From the NCBI GenBank assembly GCA_964550375.1, contig CAZJYX010000003.1, positions 155,413-219,412 on the forward strand: a stretch of 64,000 nt of DNA. The letters are read 5' to 3'. The translations under genes were made by a program, and so were the position numbers. Under the pieces are notes generated by a model. It made no database searches. It saw only the letters and a list, made by a program, of their open reading frames with translations, and was not told the DNA's origin. Source of the stretch: JAAYXS01 sp964550375. GTDB lineage: Bacteria; Planctomycetota; Phycisphaerae; UBA1845; Fen-1342. Shown in pieces: positions 25,675 to 34,881 of the stretch (within the stretch, counting starts at the first letter, position 1; every line of letters starts with the position of its first letter).

Positions 25675-26625
25675 ATGACCGCCGCGGAGATGATGCTAGC
25701 GCTGCTGCTCGCCGCCACGGGCACGTTGGTGCTCGGGTTGGCGGCGAAGTGGGTCGATCGCAAGGTCACGGCGCGGTTGCAGTGGCGCGTGGGGCCGCCG
25801 TGGTATCAACCGGCCGTGGACTGTCTGAAATTGCTGGGGAAAGAGACGGTGGTGCCGGCCGCGGCGCGGGGCAGTGGGTTTCTGCTGGCGCCGCTGATCG
25901 CGCTGGCCGGGGCGGCCGTGGCGGTGACGTTGCTCTGGGTCATGAACCTGCGGAGCCAGGTTGGGTTCGTGGGGGACGCCATCGTCGTCCTGTACCTGTT
26001 CACCCTGCCGTCGCTGGCCACCATGCTGGGCGCGGCCGCGTCCGGCAGTCCGCACGCCGGCGTCGGCGCCCGCCGTGAGATGAAGCTGTTGCTGAGCTAC
26101 GAGCTACCCCTGATCGTTGCCCTGCTCGTGGCGGTGGTTCATACCGGCGGAAGTTTTCGCCTATCGCAAATCGTGACGGCGCAGCAGGCGGGTTCGGCGG
26201 TAGCGTTGAGCGTCTCTGGGGCGCTGGCACTGGTGGTCGCGGTGTTCTGTGTGCAGGCGAAGCTGGGCCTGGTGCCGTTCGACCAGGCGGAGGCCGAGAC
26301 GGAACTGATGGCCGGCGTGTACACGGAGTACTCCGGAGCGCCGCTGGCGGCCATCTTCCTGACGCGGGCCTTGCTGCTGGCGGCGCTCCCGCTGCTGGTG
26401 ATCACGCTCTTCCTCGGGGGCTTGCGGGCGGAGGGCTGGGGCGTCGCGCTGGCCGCGCTCAAGTTCGTCATCTTGCTGGTGGTTATCACCCTGCTGCGGA
26501 ACACGAATCCACGCGTGCGGATCGACCAGACCGTGTGGTTCTTCTGGTACCTCCTGACGCCCGTGGCCCTGCTGGCGCTGGTGCTGGCGTGGCTGGGGCG
26601 GCAATGGGGAGTGCACTGGCTGTGA
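25675..26625 (+). CDS. Membrane anchor subunit of group 4 hydrogenase (NuoH/HycD/EchB-like)
   Basis: A 316-residue NuoH-family membrane protein with about eight transmembrane helices. Family signatures are the loop GPPWYQPAVDCLKLLGKE and the acidic quinone/ion-path segment PFDQAEAETELMAGVYTEYSG. It anchors the hydrogenase arm and links electron transfer to ion pumping. GAGGG precedes ATG 25675. It lies between the polyferredoxin and the small hydrogenase subunit, as in Hyc, Ech and Mbh operons. Confidence 0.95.
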   Translation: MTAAEMMLALLLAATGTLVLGLAAKWVDRKVTARLQWRVGPPWYQPAVDCLKLLGKETVVPAAARGSGFLLAPLIALAGAAVAVTLLWVMNLRSQVGFVGDAIVVLYLFTLPSLATMLGAAASGSPHAGVGARREMKLLLSYELPLIVALLVAVVHTGGSFRLSQIVTAQQAGSAVALSVSGALALVVAVFCVQAKLGLVPFDQAEAETELMAGVYTEYSGAPLAAIFLTRALLLAALPLLVITLFLGGLRAEGWGVALAALKFVILLVVITLLRNTNPRVRIDQTVWFFWYLLTPVALLALVLAWLGRQWGVHWL

Positions 26626-27116
26626 ACTGGAAGCTTTGGGCTCTGAAGAAATCGCTGTTCGTGTACCACGCCAACGTGGGCGCGTGTAACAACTGCGACA
26701 TCGAAATCGTCGAGTTGCTCACGCCGCGCTACGACGTTGAGCGCTTCGGCATCGTGCTCGTCGGCAGTCCGCGCCACGCCGACGCCCTGCTGGTCACCGG
26801 CATCTGCACGCGCCAGGCCGCGCCGCGCTTGCAGGAGCTCTACCGGGCCGCCGCCCAACCCTGCGTGGTCCTGTGCGTCGGCACCTGCGCCCTGGGCCAG
26901 GGCATCTTCGCCGACGCCTATCACGCCGGCCGCCCGGTCGACGAAACGATCCGCGCCGTCGATCCCAACGCGATCATCGCCTATGTCCCCGGCTGTCCCC
27001 CGAAGCCCGAGGCCATGATCCTCGGCGTCGTGAAGGTGTGGAGCAAACTCGAGGAACTGGCCCGCGGCCCCGCCGCCGCGCCCAGACCCACCCCGGCGGA
27101 GGTGAGACCGGCATGA
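26604..27116 (+). CDS. Group 4 [NiFe] hydrogenase small subunit (NuoB/HycG-like)
   Basis: A 170-residue NuoB-family protein that holds the proximal 4Fe-4S cluster. The ligands are CNNC (GACNNCDIEIVELLTPRYD), the cysteine in VGTCALGQGIF and the one in VPGCPPKPE. Of the possible starts, ATG 26604 overlaps the previous gene by 22 bases; GTG 26622 would give a four-base overlap and has GGGGAG upstream. The stop overlaps the next ATG (ATGA). CNNCDIE is the hydrogenase-like form, distinct from the CC of complex I NuoB. Confidence 0.93.
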   Translation: MGSALAVNWKLWALKKSLFVYHANVGACNNCDIEIVELLTPRYDVERFGIVLVGSPRHADALLVTGICTRQAAPRLQELYRAAAQPCVVLCVGTCALGQGIFADAYHAGRPVDETIRAVDPNAIIAYVPGCPPKPEAMILGVVKVWSKLEELARGPAAAPRPTPAEVRPA

Positions 27117-28897
27117 CCACGACCACCCGCATCCCCGCTGCGCCGGCGACCGCTCCGGACGATCCACTCGCCGCTCTGACGGCGCCGTTCGACGTCCAGT
27201 GCGAGTCCGTCAGCAGCCAGCAGGGCTTCTATCATGTGGCTCCCGAACAGATGGTCCCGCTGCTGCGCCGCGTGATCGAGGCCGAAGGCGGCCGGCTCGC
27301 GACGGTCACCGGCGTGGACGCGCGGGACGGCACCGAACTGATCTATCACGTCTGCTTCGACCCGCGCGGCTTCACCGCCAACTTCCGCACGCTCATCCCG
27401 CGCAGTACGGACGCGATGGAGTCGATCACACCGTGGCTGCCCGGCGCGGAGTTCATCGAGCGGGAGATTCACGACCTGCTCGGCGTGGACTTCCCGGGGC
27501 ACCCGCGCATGCGGCGCCTGATCCTGGCCGACGACTGGCCGGCGGGCGTGTATCCCCTGCGCCGCGGCTTTCGCAAGGAACACGGGCAAGCCCAGCCGCC
27601 GACCCGTGCCCCGGACCCGGCGCCCGCCCGCGTGCCTGAAGCGGTTGCCACACCCCAGGACAACGGCCGGACGCTGCTTTCCATCGGGCCGTTCCACCCC
27701 TTGCAGGAGGAGCCGGAGCACTACCAGCTCTTGGTGGAGGGCGAGATCGTCGTCGATCTCGACGTGCGAATCAGCTACAACCATCGCGGCATAGAGGAAC
27801 TGAGCTCGCGGCGGACGTTTGACCAGGTGCCCTACCTGGTCGAGCGCGTCTGCGGCATCTGTTCGGCGAGTCACCCGCTGGCCTACATCCGCGCGGTCGA
27901 AACGCTCTGCGGCTGCGAGCCGCCCCCGCGCGCCCGTTATCTTCGCACCATCGTCTGCGAGCTCGAGCGGCTGCATTCCCACCTGTTGTGGGTCGGGCTG
28001 GCCGGCCATTTCCTCGGCTACAACACCGTCTTCATGTGGGCCTGGCGCTACCGCGAACCCGTCATGGACATCCTGGAGCGCATCACTGGAAACCGCTGCA
28101 CCTATGCCAACGCCAAGATCGGCGGCTGCCGGCGCGACGTCCCGGACGAGTTGCTGCCGGAGATTGAGCGGGCCGCTGCCGCGGTCCGCGGCCCGACGGA
28201 AATGCTCACCAAGGCCGTGCTGGACGATCCCGTGCTGCACGCGCGGCTGAAGAACGTCTGCGTGCTATCCACGGCGGACGCGCAGCGCTGGTGCGTCACC
28301 GGGCCGACCGCCCGCGGATCGGGCCTGCCCATCGACGTGCGCCGCGATTATCCCTACGAGGCCTATGACCAGCTCGACTGGCAGGTGATAACCGCCCCCG
28401 AGGGCGACGTGCTGGCCAAGGCCAAGGTGCGGCTGCTTGAAACGCTCGAGTCCACCCGCATGATTCAGCAGGCCGCGCGCGAGTGCCCCGGCGGGCCGAT
28501 CGACGCCCACGTCGCCGAGGTGCCGCCCGGCGAGGCCGTGGGGCAGGTGGAAGCGCCGCGCGGCGAAACCTTCCACTATGTGCGCAGCGACGGCGGTCGC
28601 AACCCGGTGCGCCACAAGATCCGCGCGCCCAGCTTTGTCAACGTGCCCTCCTTCCGCGCCGCCTGCATCGGGCAGCATATCGCTGACGTGACGATCGCCC
28701 TGGCCGCGGTTGACCCGTGCTACAGTTGCACGGAACGGCTCTTCGCGGCGCGCGACGCGGCGTCCGGCGACACCCGCTACGACGGCAAACACCTGCTGGA
28801 ACTCTCACATCAAAGGACGCGCTGGTTCGAACGGCAGCTCGGCGTTGCCCCGTTTGACCAGCGCTGGGCGCGCCAATTCCGGGAGCGGCTGGCATGA
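27113..28897 (+). CDS. Group 4 [NiFe] hydrogenase large subunit, NuoC-NuoD fusion (HycE-like)
   Basis: A 594-residue catalytic subunit. Residues 25-155 are NuoC-like (REIHDLLGVDFPGHPRMRRL) and 185-594 NuoD/hydrogenase-like, joined by a Pro/Ala linker. Both Ni-Fe motifs are intact: RVCGICSASH (C247, C250) and DPCYSCTER (C536, C539). The site should thus bind Ni-Fe, unlike complex I. A 52-residue tail follows R542; in HycE the corresponding tail is cut off by a protease, and a HycI-like protease is encoded at 35496-36089. GGAGG precedes ATG 27113. It catalyses H2 formation or oxidation on the cytoplasmic side. Confidence 0.95.
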   Translation: MTTTTRIPAAPATAPDDPLAALTAPFDVQCESVSSQQGFYHVAPEQMVPLLRRVIEAEGGRLATVTGVDARDGTELIYHVCFDPRGFTANFRTLIPRSTDAMESITPWLPGAEFIEREIHDLLGVDFPGHPRMRRLILADDWPAGVYPLRRGFRKEHGQAQPPTRAPDPAPARVPEAVATPQDNGRTLLSIGPFHPLQEEPEHYQLLVEGEIVVDLDVRISYNHRGIEELSSRRTFDQVPYLVERVCGICSASHPLAYIRAVETLCGCEPPPRARYLRTIVCELERLHSHLLWVGLAGHFLGYNTVFMWAWRYREPVMDILERITGNRCTYANAKIGGCRRDVPDELLPEIERAAAAVRGPTEMLTKAVLDDPVLHARLKNVCVLSTADAQRWCVTGPTARGSGLPIDVRRDYPYEAYDQLDWQVITAPEGDVLAKAKVRLLETLESTRMIQQAARECPGGPIDAHVAEVPPGEAVGQVEAPRGETFHYVRSDGGRNPVRHKIRAPSFVNVPSFRAACIGQHIADVTIALAAVDPCYSCTERLFAARDAASGDTRYDGKHLLELSHQRTRWFERQLGVAPFDQRWARQFRERLA

Positions 28898-30801
28898 ACG
28901 CCTGGCTTGAAGACGCCGAACAGTTCCTCACCAACCCGCTGGTGGCGCCACTGGCCATCACCGCCTTGGCTGGGGCCGTAGCATGGATCGCGGCCCGCCG
29001 CGCCGTCGTGCTGGCCCGGCTGGTATCAGTCGTGGCCTGCGCCGCGGCGTTGGTGCTTGGCGTCCGCCTCTTCGTCGCCCCCGCCAGTGAACTTACGCTG
29101 ACGTGGCTCGCCGTCGAGGACTTCCGGCTCACCGTGGCGCTGACCAACCACACCTTCGGCGTGCTGATCGCCGCGGGGGCGGCGTTCTTCGGACTGCTGG
29201 TCGCCATCTACGCGCTCGCCTCTGAACGCGGTGACCGCGGCGAGGGGCATTTTCATGCCTATTTGTGCTGGACGGTGACGGGGGCCTGCGGCGCGGGGCT
29301 CGCCGACGACCTTATCTGGCTGCTGATGTGTTGGGAGTTGGTTTCACTGTGCCTCTACCTGCTGCTCAACCTACGCGGCGGCGAAGCCCCGGCCGGCGCC
29401 GCCAAGACCTTCGCCATCGTCGGCTTCGGCGACGCGGCCATGCTGGCGGCCATCGCGCTGCTCGGCGCGACGCAGGGCACCTTCCGCATCAGTGAGCTGT
29501 CCATCGCGGTGGACACGCCCTTGCACTACCTGTGTTACCTGCTCTTCGTCGCCGCGGCGCTCGCCAAGGCCGGCGCCATTCCGCTGCACAGTTGGATTCC
29601 GGCCGCCGCCCCGGACGCCTCGGCGGCAACCTTCGCCCTGTTGCCGGCCGCGATCGACAAGCTGCTGGGTGTCTATTTGCTCGCCCTGTTCTCGCTGCGC
29701 GTGTTTGTGCTGGACAACGCCATGCGTTCGCTGCTGATGATCATCGGGGCGGTCACGATCCTGGCCGCCGTGCTGATGGCCATGACGCAGCACCGCCTGA
29801 AAAAGCTCCTCGCGTTCCACGCCGTAAGTCAGGTCGGCTACATGGTCCTCGGCATCGGCACCGGCACGCCCATCGGCATTCTCGGCGGCGTGTTCCACCT
29901 ACTCAACAACGCGCTGTACAAGTCCTGTCTGTTCTTGGCGGCGGGCACCGTGGAACGGGCCGGCCGCACCGACGACCTCGACCGCCTCGGCGGGCTGGCC
30001 CGCACGTTACCCGTCACTTTCGCCTGCTGCCTGATTGCCGCGTTGGCGATCAGCGGTGTGCCGCCGCTGAACGGCTTCGTCAGCAAGTGGCTGATTTACC
30101 AAGCCTGTCTCGCGGCACCGACTCCGCTTGCACTGGCCTGCCTGGTGGTGGCCGTATTTGGCAGCGCCCTGACGCTGGCGTCGTTCTTCAAGGTGCTGAT
30201 GACCGTGTTCTGGGGGCCCGCCCCAGCGATACCCCCGCAGCGCGAGCCGCGCGGCGCCCGCTGGGCGCGGGCCGTGCCCATGACCGTGCTGGCGGCCCTC
30301 TGTGTACTGTTCGGCGTCTTGGCGGCCTGGCCCCTCACCGGGCTGATCCAGCCGGCCGTGGCGGACACGGGGCTGGATCCCGCTCTGCGGATGGAACTCG
30401 CCGCCCTGGACACCGGCGCGCTGGGCCTGTGGGCGCCGCTGCCGGCCGCCGGGCTGATTCTGCTTGGCATCCTGGGCGGGCTGGTCCTGTACGGCCTGGC
30501 CGGCACCCGGCGTGTGCGTATCGTCGAGACGTTTGTCGGGGGCGAACGGCCGGCGGACCTGCCTGGCCTGAAAGTCCCGGCCACCGGCTTCTACGGCACG
30601 ATCGAGGCGCTACCCGGCCTGCACGCCGCCCTGCGCGACGGCGGCCACGGCGCCTTCGACGTCTACCGCATGGGGGCCCGGTACGGCGGCACGCTTGTGC
30701 AGCGGCTGCGGGACATGCACACCGGCGTGCTTTCGCTGTACGTGAGCTGGTGTGTGCTTGGCGTCGTGGTGGTCGTGATCTATCTCCTGACCGTCGTCTG
30801 A
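28894..30801 (+). CDS. Antiporter-like membrane subunit (NuoL/MrpA N-terminal type)
   Basis: A 635-residue proton/sodium-translocating membrane subunit with about 15-16 helices. The Proton_antipo_M core holds the family glutamate and lysine regions (LLMCWELVSLCLYLL, LAKAGAIPLHSWIPAA, MTQHRLKKLLAFHAVSQVGY). The start overlaps the hydrogenase large-subunit stop by four bases. In Mrp nomenclature it equals the N-terminal part of MrpA; the C-terminal part is encoded separately by the next gene. Confidence 0.93.
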   Translation: MNAWLEDAEQFLTNPLVAPLAITALAGAVAWIAARRAVVLARLVSVVACAAALVLGVRLFVAPASELTLTWLAVEDFRLTVALTNHTFGVLIAAGAAFFGLLVAIYALASERGDRGEGHFHAYLCWTVTGACGAGLADDLIWLLMCWELVSLCLYLLLNLRGGEAPAGAAKTFAIVGFGDAAMLAAIALLGATQGTFRISELSIAVDTPLHYLCYLLFVAAALAKAGAIPLHSWIPAAAPDASAATFALLPAAIDKLLGVYLLALFSLRVFVLDNAMRSLLMIIGAVTILAAVLMAMTQHRLKKLLAFHAVSQVGYMVLGIGTGTPIGILGGVFHLLNNALYKSCLFLAAGTVERAGRTDDLDRLGGLARTLPVTFACCLIAALAISGVPPLNGFVSKWLIYQACLAAPTPLALACLVVAVFGSALTLASFFKVLMTVFWGPAPAIPPQREPRGARWARAVPMTVLAALCVLFGVLAAWPLTGLIQPAVADTGLDPALRMELAALDTGALGLWAPLPAAGLILLGILGGLVLYGLAGTRRVRIVETFVGGERPADLPGLKVPATGFYGTIEALPGLHAALRDGGHGAFDVYRMGARYGGTLVQRLRDMHTGVLSLYVSWCVLGVVVVVIYLLTVV

Positions 30802-30811
30802 GGAACATCCC

Positions 30812-31384
30812 ATGGATCCGTTCATGTGGTTTCTGCTGGTCCTGCTGGCCTTCATGATCCTGGGCTCGCTGATCGCCGCGGAAACGGAGGATCTGCTGTC
30901 GTCCGTGGTCTGCGTCGGGGCGGTCGGCATGGTCCTGGCCCTCGTCGATTTGTTCCTGGGCGCACCGGATCTGGCCATCACCCAGCTCGTGGTCGAAATC
31001 CTCACCATCGCCATCCTCATACGCGTCGTCCTCACCCGCCGCGATGAAACCCACGAAACCCGCAAGGACACGCTGGCCGTCGGAGGCGTAATGCTGTCTC
31101 TGGGCGTCTTGCTCGTCTTGGGCGGCTGGGCCTTCACCGGGCTGCACCCGTTCGGCGAACCCCTGCTGAACAGTGCGGAGCCCGGCGTCGCGGCGCAGTA
31201 CCTGGCCGGCGGACTGGCCGAGACCGGCGCCGCCAACGCCGTCATGGCCGTGTTGCTCGACTATCGCGCTTACGACACGTTCGGGGAAGCGACCGTCATC
31301 TTCATTAGTGTGATTGGTGCCTACGCGATTCTTCGTCATAAAGGCAGGGTCCGTCATGCCGACGGGAATGAGCCTCATCGTTAA
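30812..31384 (+). CDS. MbhD-MbhE-like fusion (C-terminal MrpA part)
   Basis: A 190-residue membrane protein. Residues 1-75 match the DUF4040/MbhD module (GAPDLAITQLVVEILTIAIL). Residues 85-185 match MbhE (GGLAETGAANAVMAVLLDYR, YDTFGEATVIFISVIGAYA). Together they correspond to the end of MrpA, as in Mbh complexes. It ends in a short charged tail and overlaps the next gene by 29 bases. Confidence 0.88.
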   Translation: MDPFMWFLLVLLAFMILGSLIAAETEDLLSSVVCVGAVGMVLALVDLFLGAPDLAITQLVVEILTIAILIRVVLTRRDETHETRKDTLAVGGVMLSLGVLLVLGGWAFTGLHPFGEPLLNSAEPGVAAQYLAGGLAETGAANAVMAVLLDYRAYDTFGEATVIFISVIGAYAILRHKGRVRHADGNEPHR

Positions 31385-31802
31385 GACCATCACGCGACTC
31401 GTCGCCAGCTTCATCACGCTCTTCGGCGTCTACGTGACGCTGTTCGGCCACGTCTCACCCGGCGGCGGTTTCGCCGGCGGCGCCATCGTGGCGGCCGGCC
31501 TCATCCTCGTCTTGCTCGCCTTTGGCCGCGAGGAAACCAACCGCATGATCACCCACCGACTCGCGCTGGGAGCCGACTGCGCGGGGGCGCTGGGCTTCCT
31601 GGCCCTCGGGCTGCTCGGCTACCTCGCCGGCGGCTACTTCTACAATTTCCTGGACCCAGGCACACCCCACACCATCGCCAGTGCCGGAACCATTCCCCTC
31701 TGCAACCTCGCCATCGGGGCCAAGGTCGGCGGCGCGCTGTTCGGCGTGTTTCTGGCGCTGGCAATCTTCCGGCCCGACCCGCGCACGGAGGACCGCTCAT
31801 GA
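31356..31802 (+). CDS. MrpB-like antiporter subunit (MnhB domain)
   Basis: A 148-residue MnhB-domain membrane protein with four helices. The signature is FGVYVTLFGHVSPGGGFAGG. ATG 31356 is inside the end of the previous gene; ATG 31368 is an alternative. Its stop overlaps the MrpC start. It forms part of the sodium/proton antiporter module. Confidence 0.92.
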   Translation: MPTGMSLIVKTITRLVASFITLFGVYVTLFGHVSPGGGFAGGAIVAAGLILVLLAFGREETNRMITHRLALGADCAGALGFLALGLLGYLAGGYFYNFLDPGTPHTIASAGTIPLCNLAIGAKVGGALFGVFLALAIFRPDPRTEDRS

Positions 31803-32164
31803 GCGTTACCATACTGCCGTTCCTGCTGGCCCTCGTGCTTCTGCTCATCGGGCTGTACGTCATCATCGCCAAGAAGAACATTATCAAGATCATCCTCGGC
31901 GTGGCCATCGTCGAGTACGCGATCAACCTCTTCCTGGTCCTGCTCGGGTATCGTGCCGGGGCCGCCGCCCCGATCCGCACGCCGGAGCAAACCGACGCGG
32001 CGGTGTTCGCGAGCGGCGCCGTGGATCCCCTGCCACAGGCGCTGATTCTAACCGCGATCGTCATCGGCTTGGGCTGTCTGGCTCTGCTGGTCAGCCTGGC
32101 CGTGCGCCTCCACGAACGCTTCGGCACCTTCGACATGACGCGCATCCGCGAGCTGAAAGGATGA
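31799..32164 (+). CDS. MrpC/NuoK-like antiporter subunit
   Basis: A 121-residue, three-helix NuoK/MnhC family protein (LLLIGLYVIIAKKNIIKIILGV, EYAINLFLVLLGY, PLPQALILTAIVIGLG). The motif DPLPQALILTAIVI is characteristic of the family. The start overlaps the preceding stop as ATGA. It belongs to the ion-translocating membrane arm. Confidence 0.94.
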   Translation: MSVTILPFLLALVLLLIGLYVIIAKKNIIKIILGVAIVEYAINLFLVLLGYRAGAAAPIRTPEQTDAAVFASGAVDPLPQALILTAIVIGLGCLALLVSLAVRLHERFGTFDMTRIRELKG

Positions 32165-32168
32165 TGCC

Positions 32169-33767
32169 ATGACTGCCGCCCTGCCGCTGTTCGTGGCCGT
32201 TCCGCTGGCGGGCGCCTTTGTTGCGCCGCTCCTGGCCCGCCGCACCGCGGGCAACGACGCACCCGCCGCCCGCACGGTAGCTCTGGTCATCGGCACCTTG
32301 CTGCTGCTCGGCTCGGTCCTGCTGCTCGGCCGGCCCGCCGCGGCCTACTGGATCGGTGGCTGGGACGGCGTTACGCGTCCGAGCATCGGCCTGAGTCTTG
32401 TATCCGACGGCCTGAGCCAGATGCTCCTGGTCACGGTCAACGCCGTCGCCTTCCTCGCGCTGATCTACAGTTGGTCTTACATTGCCCGCTACAGCGGCCA
32501 GGCGCTGTACTACTGCCTCTTCCTAACCATGCTCGCCGGCATGAACGGCGTCGTGCTCGCCGGCGACCTCTTCAATCTCTTCGTCTTCATGGAGGTGGCC
32601 GTCATCGCGTCCTACGCGCTGGTGGCCTTTGGCGTCGAACGCCAGGAACTCGAAGCGGCCTTCAAGTATGTCGTGCTGGGCTCCGTCTCATCGTCATTCG
32701 TGCTACTGGCCATCGGGCTGCTGTACAACCTGACCGGCCACCTGAACATGGCCCTGGTCGCCGACCGGCTTGCGCAGCTCGAACCCGGTCCGGCGGTCTG
32801 GCTCGCCGCCGGCCTGTTCATCGCCGGCTTCGGGCTAAAGGCCGCCATGGTCCCGTTTCATGCCTGGCTGCCAGATGCCCACCCGTCCGCCCCCGCGCCC
32901 ATCTCGGCCATGCTCTCCGGCGTGCTGATCAAGGCCGTCGGCGTGTACGCCATCTGTCGCATCCTGTTCCACGTGTTCGCGATCACGACCCCCGCGGGCG
33001 GCCTGTACGCCAACGTGCTGCTCGCCCTGGGCGCCCTCTCCATGCTCGTCGGCGTCCTGCTGGCCATCGGCCAGTGGGACTTCAAACGCCTCCTCGCCTA
33101 CCACAGCATCAGCCAGATGGGCTATGTCTTCGTCGGGCTCGGCGTCGGCGCCGCCGTCCTGGCCCACGGTGGCAGTCGCGCCGTGGCGGCCCTGGCCATC
33201 TTCGGCGGGTTGTTCCACCTGGTGAACCATGCGGCTTTCAAGAGCCTGCTGTTCCTGTGCAGCGGATCGGCGGAGTACGCCACCGGGACGCGCGATCTGC
33301 ATCACCTCGGAGGCCTGAAACGCAGCATGCCCGTTACGGCCGGCTGCTGCCGTATCGCGGCCCTGTCCATCGCCGGCGTGCCACCCTTCAACGGATTCTG
33401 GAGCAAACTGCTCATCGTCATCGCGACCGCCCAGGCGGGCTACTGGGGCCTCGCCGGCCTGGCAGTGTTCGTCAGCTTCATGACGCTGCTGTCGTTCGTG
33501 AAGGTGCAGCGCTACGCCCTGGAAGGGGCGGGGTCCCCCGCGGCCCAGGCGGCACGCGAGGTCCCACTCACGATGCGCTCCGCCATGGTCTGTCTTGCGG
33601 TGGCCTGCGCGGTGTTGGGCGTGCTCACCACCTGGCACAAGTCGCGCCTGATCACCCCGGCGGAACAGGCCCTCACCAGTGCCGCCACCTACTTCGAGCA
33701 CTTCCGGCCTCCGGGCGCGCCCTTGCCACCGGAGCGGCTCGCCGGGCATCGGGAGGCCGCACCATGA
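32169..33767 (+). CDS. MrpD/NuoN-like antiporter subunit
   Basis: A 532-residue proton-antiporter family protein with about 14 helices. Motifs include LFNLFVFMEVAVIASYALVA, GLKAAMVPFHAWLPDAHPSA and FKRLLAYHSISQMGYVFVGLG, which carry the channel lysine and glutamate. It is the second large antiporter subunit of the operon, paralogous to the one at 28894-30801. AAAGGA precedes ATG 32169. The stop overlaps the MrpE start. Confidence 0.95.
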   Translation: MTAALPLFVAVPLAGAFVAPLLARRTAGNDAPAARTVALVIGTLLLLGSVLLLGRPAAAYWIGGWDGVTRPSIGLSLVSDGLSQMLLVTVNAVAFLALIYSWSYIARYSGQALYYCLFLTMLAGMNGVVLAGDLFNLFVFMEVAVIASYALVAFGVERQELEAAFKYVVLGSVSSSFVLLAIGLLYNLTGHLNMALVADRLAQLEPGPAVWLAAGLFIAGFGLKAAMVPFHAWLPDAHPSAPAPISAMLSGVLIKAVGVYAICRILFHVFAITTPAGGLYANVLLALGALSMLVGVLLAIGQWDFKRLLAYHSISQMGYVFVGLGVGAAVLAHGGSRAVAALAIFGGLFHLVNHAAFKSLLFLCSGSAEYATGTRDLHHLGGLKRSMPVTAGCCRIAALSIAGVPPFNGFWSKLLIVIATAQAGYWGLAGLAVFVSFMTLLSFVKVQRYALEGAGSPAAQAAREVPLTMRSAMVCLAVACAVLGVLTTWHKSRLITPAEQALTSAATYFEHFRPPGAPLPPERLAGHREAAP

Positions 33768-34249
33768 GACAACCGGTCTGCATCCTGCTCAGTCTACTGA
33801 TCTGGCTGCTGGTCACGTGGCCGACCGGCTGGGTCGAGTTCGGCGTCGGCGTGTTCTTCTCGATACTGGTCGCCACGCTGCTCAGCGAACTGTATCCGAA
33901 AGAGCCGCGCGCCCTGTTCGACCCGCGGCGCTGGTTCTGGGCCGCCATCTATGTTCCGTGCTTCTTATACTACTGTCTCAAGGCCAATCTGGACGTGGCC
34001 TACCGTGTGCTACACGTGGACCTGCCCATCCGGCCCGGCATAGTGCACGTGCCCACCACTCTGCAGTCGGACTGGGCGAAAGCCTTCCTGGCGGCCTCCA
34101 TCACGCTGACGCCCGGCACGCTGGTCGTCGACATCGACGGCCCCGACCTCTACGTTCACTGGATCAACGTGCCGCCGGACGTGCACGGACCGCAAACGCG
34201 CGCCATCGCGGCACGCTTCGAGCCCCTCTTGCGGAGGATCTTCGAATGA
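33764..34249 (+). CDS. MrpE-like antiporter subunit
   Basis: A 161-residue MnhE-family membrane protein with two N-terminal helices. A cytoplasmic domain carries the signature SITLTPGTLVVDIDGPDLYVH. The four-base overlaps on both sides indicate coupled translation. It forms part of the Mrp module. Confidence 0.94.
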   Translation: MRQPVCILLSLLIWLLVTWPTGWVEFGVGVFFSILVATLLSELYPKEPRALFDPRRWFWAAIYVPCFLYYCLKANLDVAYRVLHVDLPIRPGIVHVPTTLQSDWAKAFLAASITLTPGTLVVDIDGPDLYVHWINVPPDVHGPQTRAIAARFEPLLRRIFE

Positions 34250-34512
34250 CCGCCGTCCCGGCCGTGCTGCTGTTTCCCCTCGTGCTGGCGGCGTTCCTGT
34301 GTCTGTACCGCATCGGCCGCGGCCCCAGCGCCCCGGACCGGGCGGTGGGCATCGACATCCTCGGAACGCTGATCGTCGCGTTCACCGCCCTGCTGGGGTT
34401 GTACACCGGGCAGTCGTGGTATCTCACCATCGCGCTGGCCTGGGGCTTGCTGAGCTTCATCGGCGCAATCGCCTTGGCCAAGTACCTGGAAGGACGGGCT
34501 TACGATGAATGA
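34246..34512 (+). CDS. MrpF-like antiporter subunit
   Basis: An 88-residue, three-helix MnhF-family protein (YRIGRGPSAPDRAVGIDILG, LTIALAWGLLSFIGAIALAKYLEGR). The aspartate-rich DRAVGIDIL segment is the family hallmark. It overlaps MrpE by four bases and MrpG by eight. Confidence 0.94.
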   Translation: MTAVPAVLLFPLVLAAFLCLYRIGRGPSAPDRAVGIDILGTLIVAFTALLGLYTGQSWYLTIALAWGLLSFIGAIALAKYLEGRAYDE

Positions 34513-34870
34513 CCTCATCGGCATGATCCTGATCGGCGCGGGCGTCACGTTCGACGTCCTCGGCTGCCTCGGACTCGTCCGGCTGCCGGATGTGTACAAC
34601 CGGCTCCAGGCCGCCACCAAATGCGTCACGCTCGGAACCTGTCTGATTCTCGTCGGCGTGGCCGTCGCCGGGTGGGGCAACTCCGGTCTGGTCATCAAGT
34701 CGCTGCTCTGCGCCGTCTTCATACTCCTGACCTCCCCGGTCGGCGCGCACGCCCTCGCCCGCGGGGCCTACCGCTCCGGCGTCTCGTTGCACGCCTCCAG
34801 CGTGGTTGACGACTATGGCAGCAGTGCAGCCCTGACGCATCACCGGGTTCCGTCCCGATCCAGCTTGTAG
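34505..34870 (+). CDS. MrpG-like antiporter subunit
   Basis: A 121-residue MnhG-family membrane protein with three helices. The signature is GLVRLPDVYNRLQAATKCVTLG, followed by LTSPVGAHALARGAYRSG. It is the last antiporter gene of the operon. The ferredoxin subunit follows after 11 bases. Confidence 0.94.
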   Translation: MNDLIGMILIGAGVTFDVLGCLGLVRLPDVYNRLQAATKCVTLGTCLILVGVAVAGWGNSGLVIKSLLCAVFILLTSPVGAHALARGAYRSGVSLHASSVVDDYGSSAALTHHRVPSRSSL

Positions 34871-34881
34871 GGAGCCCGACC

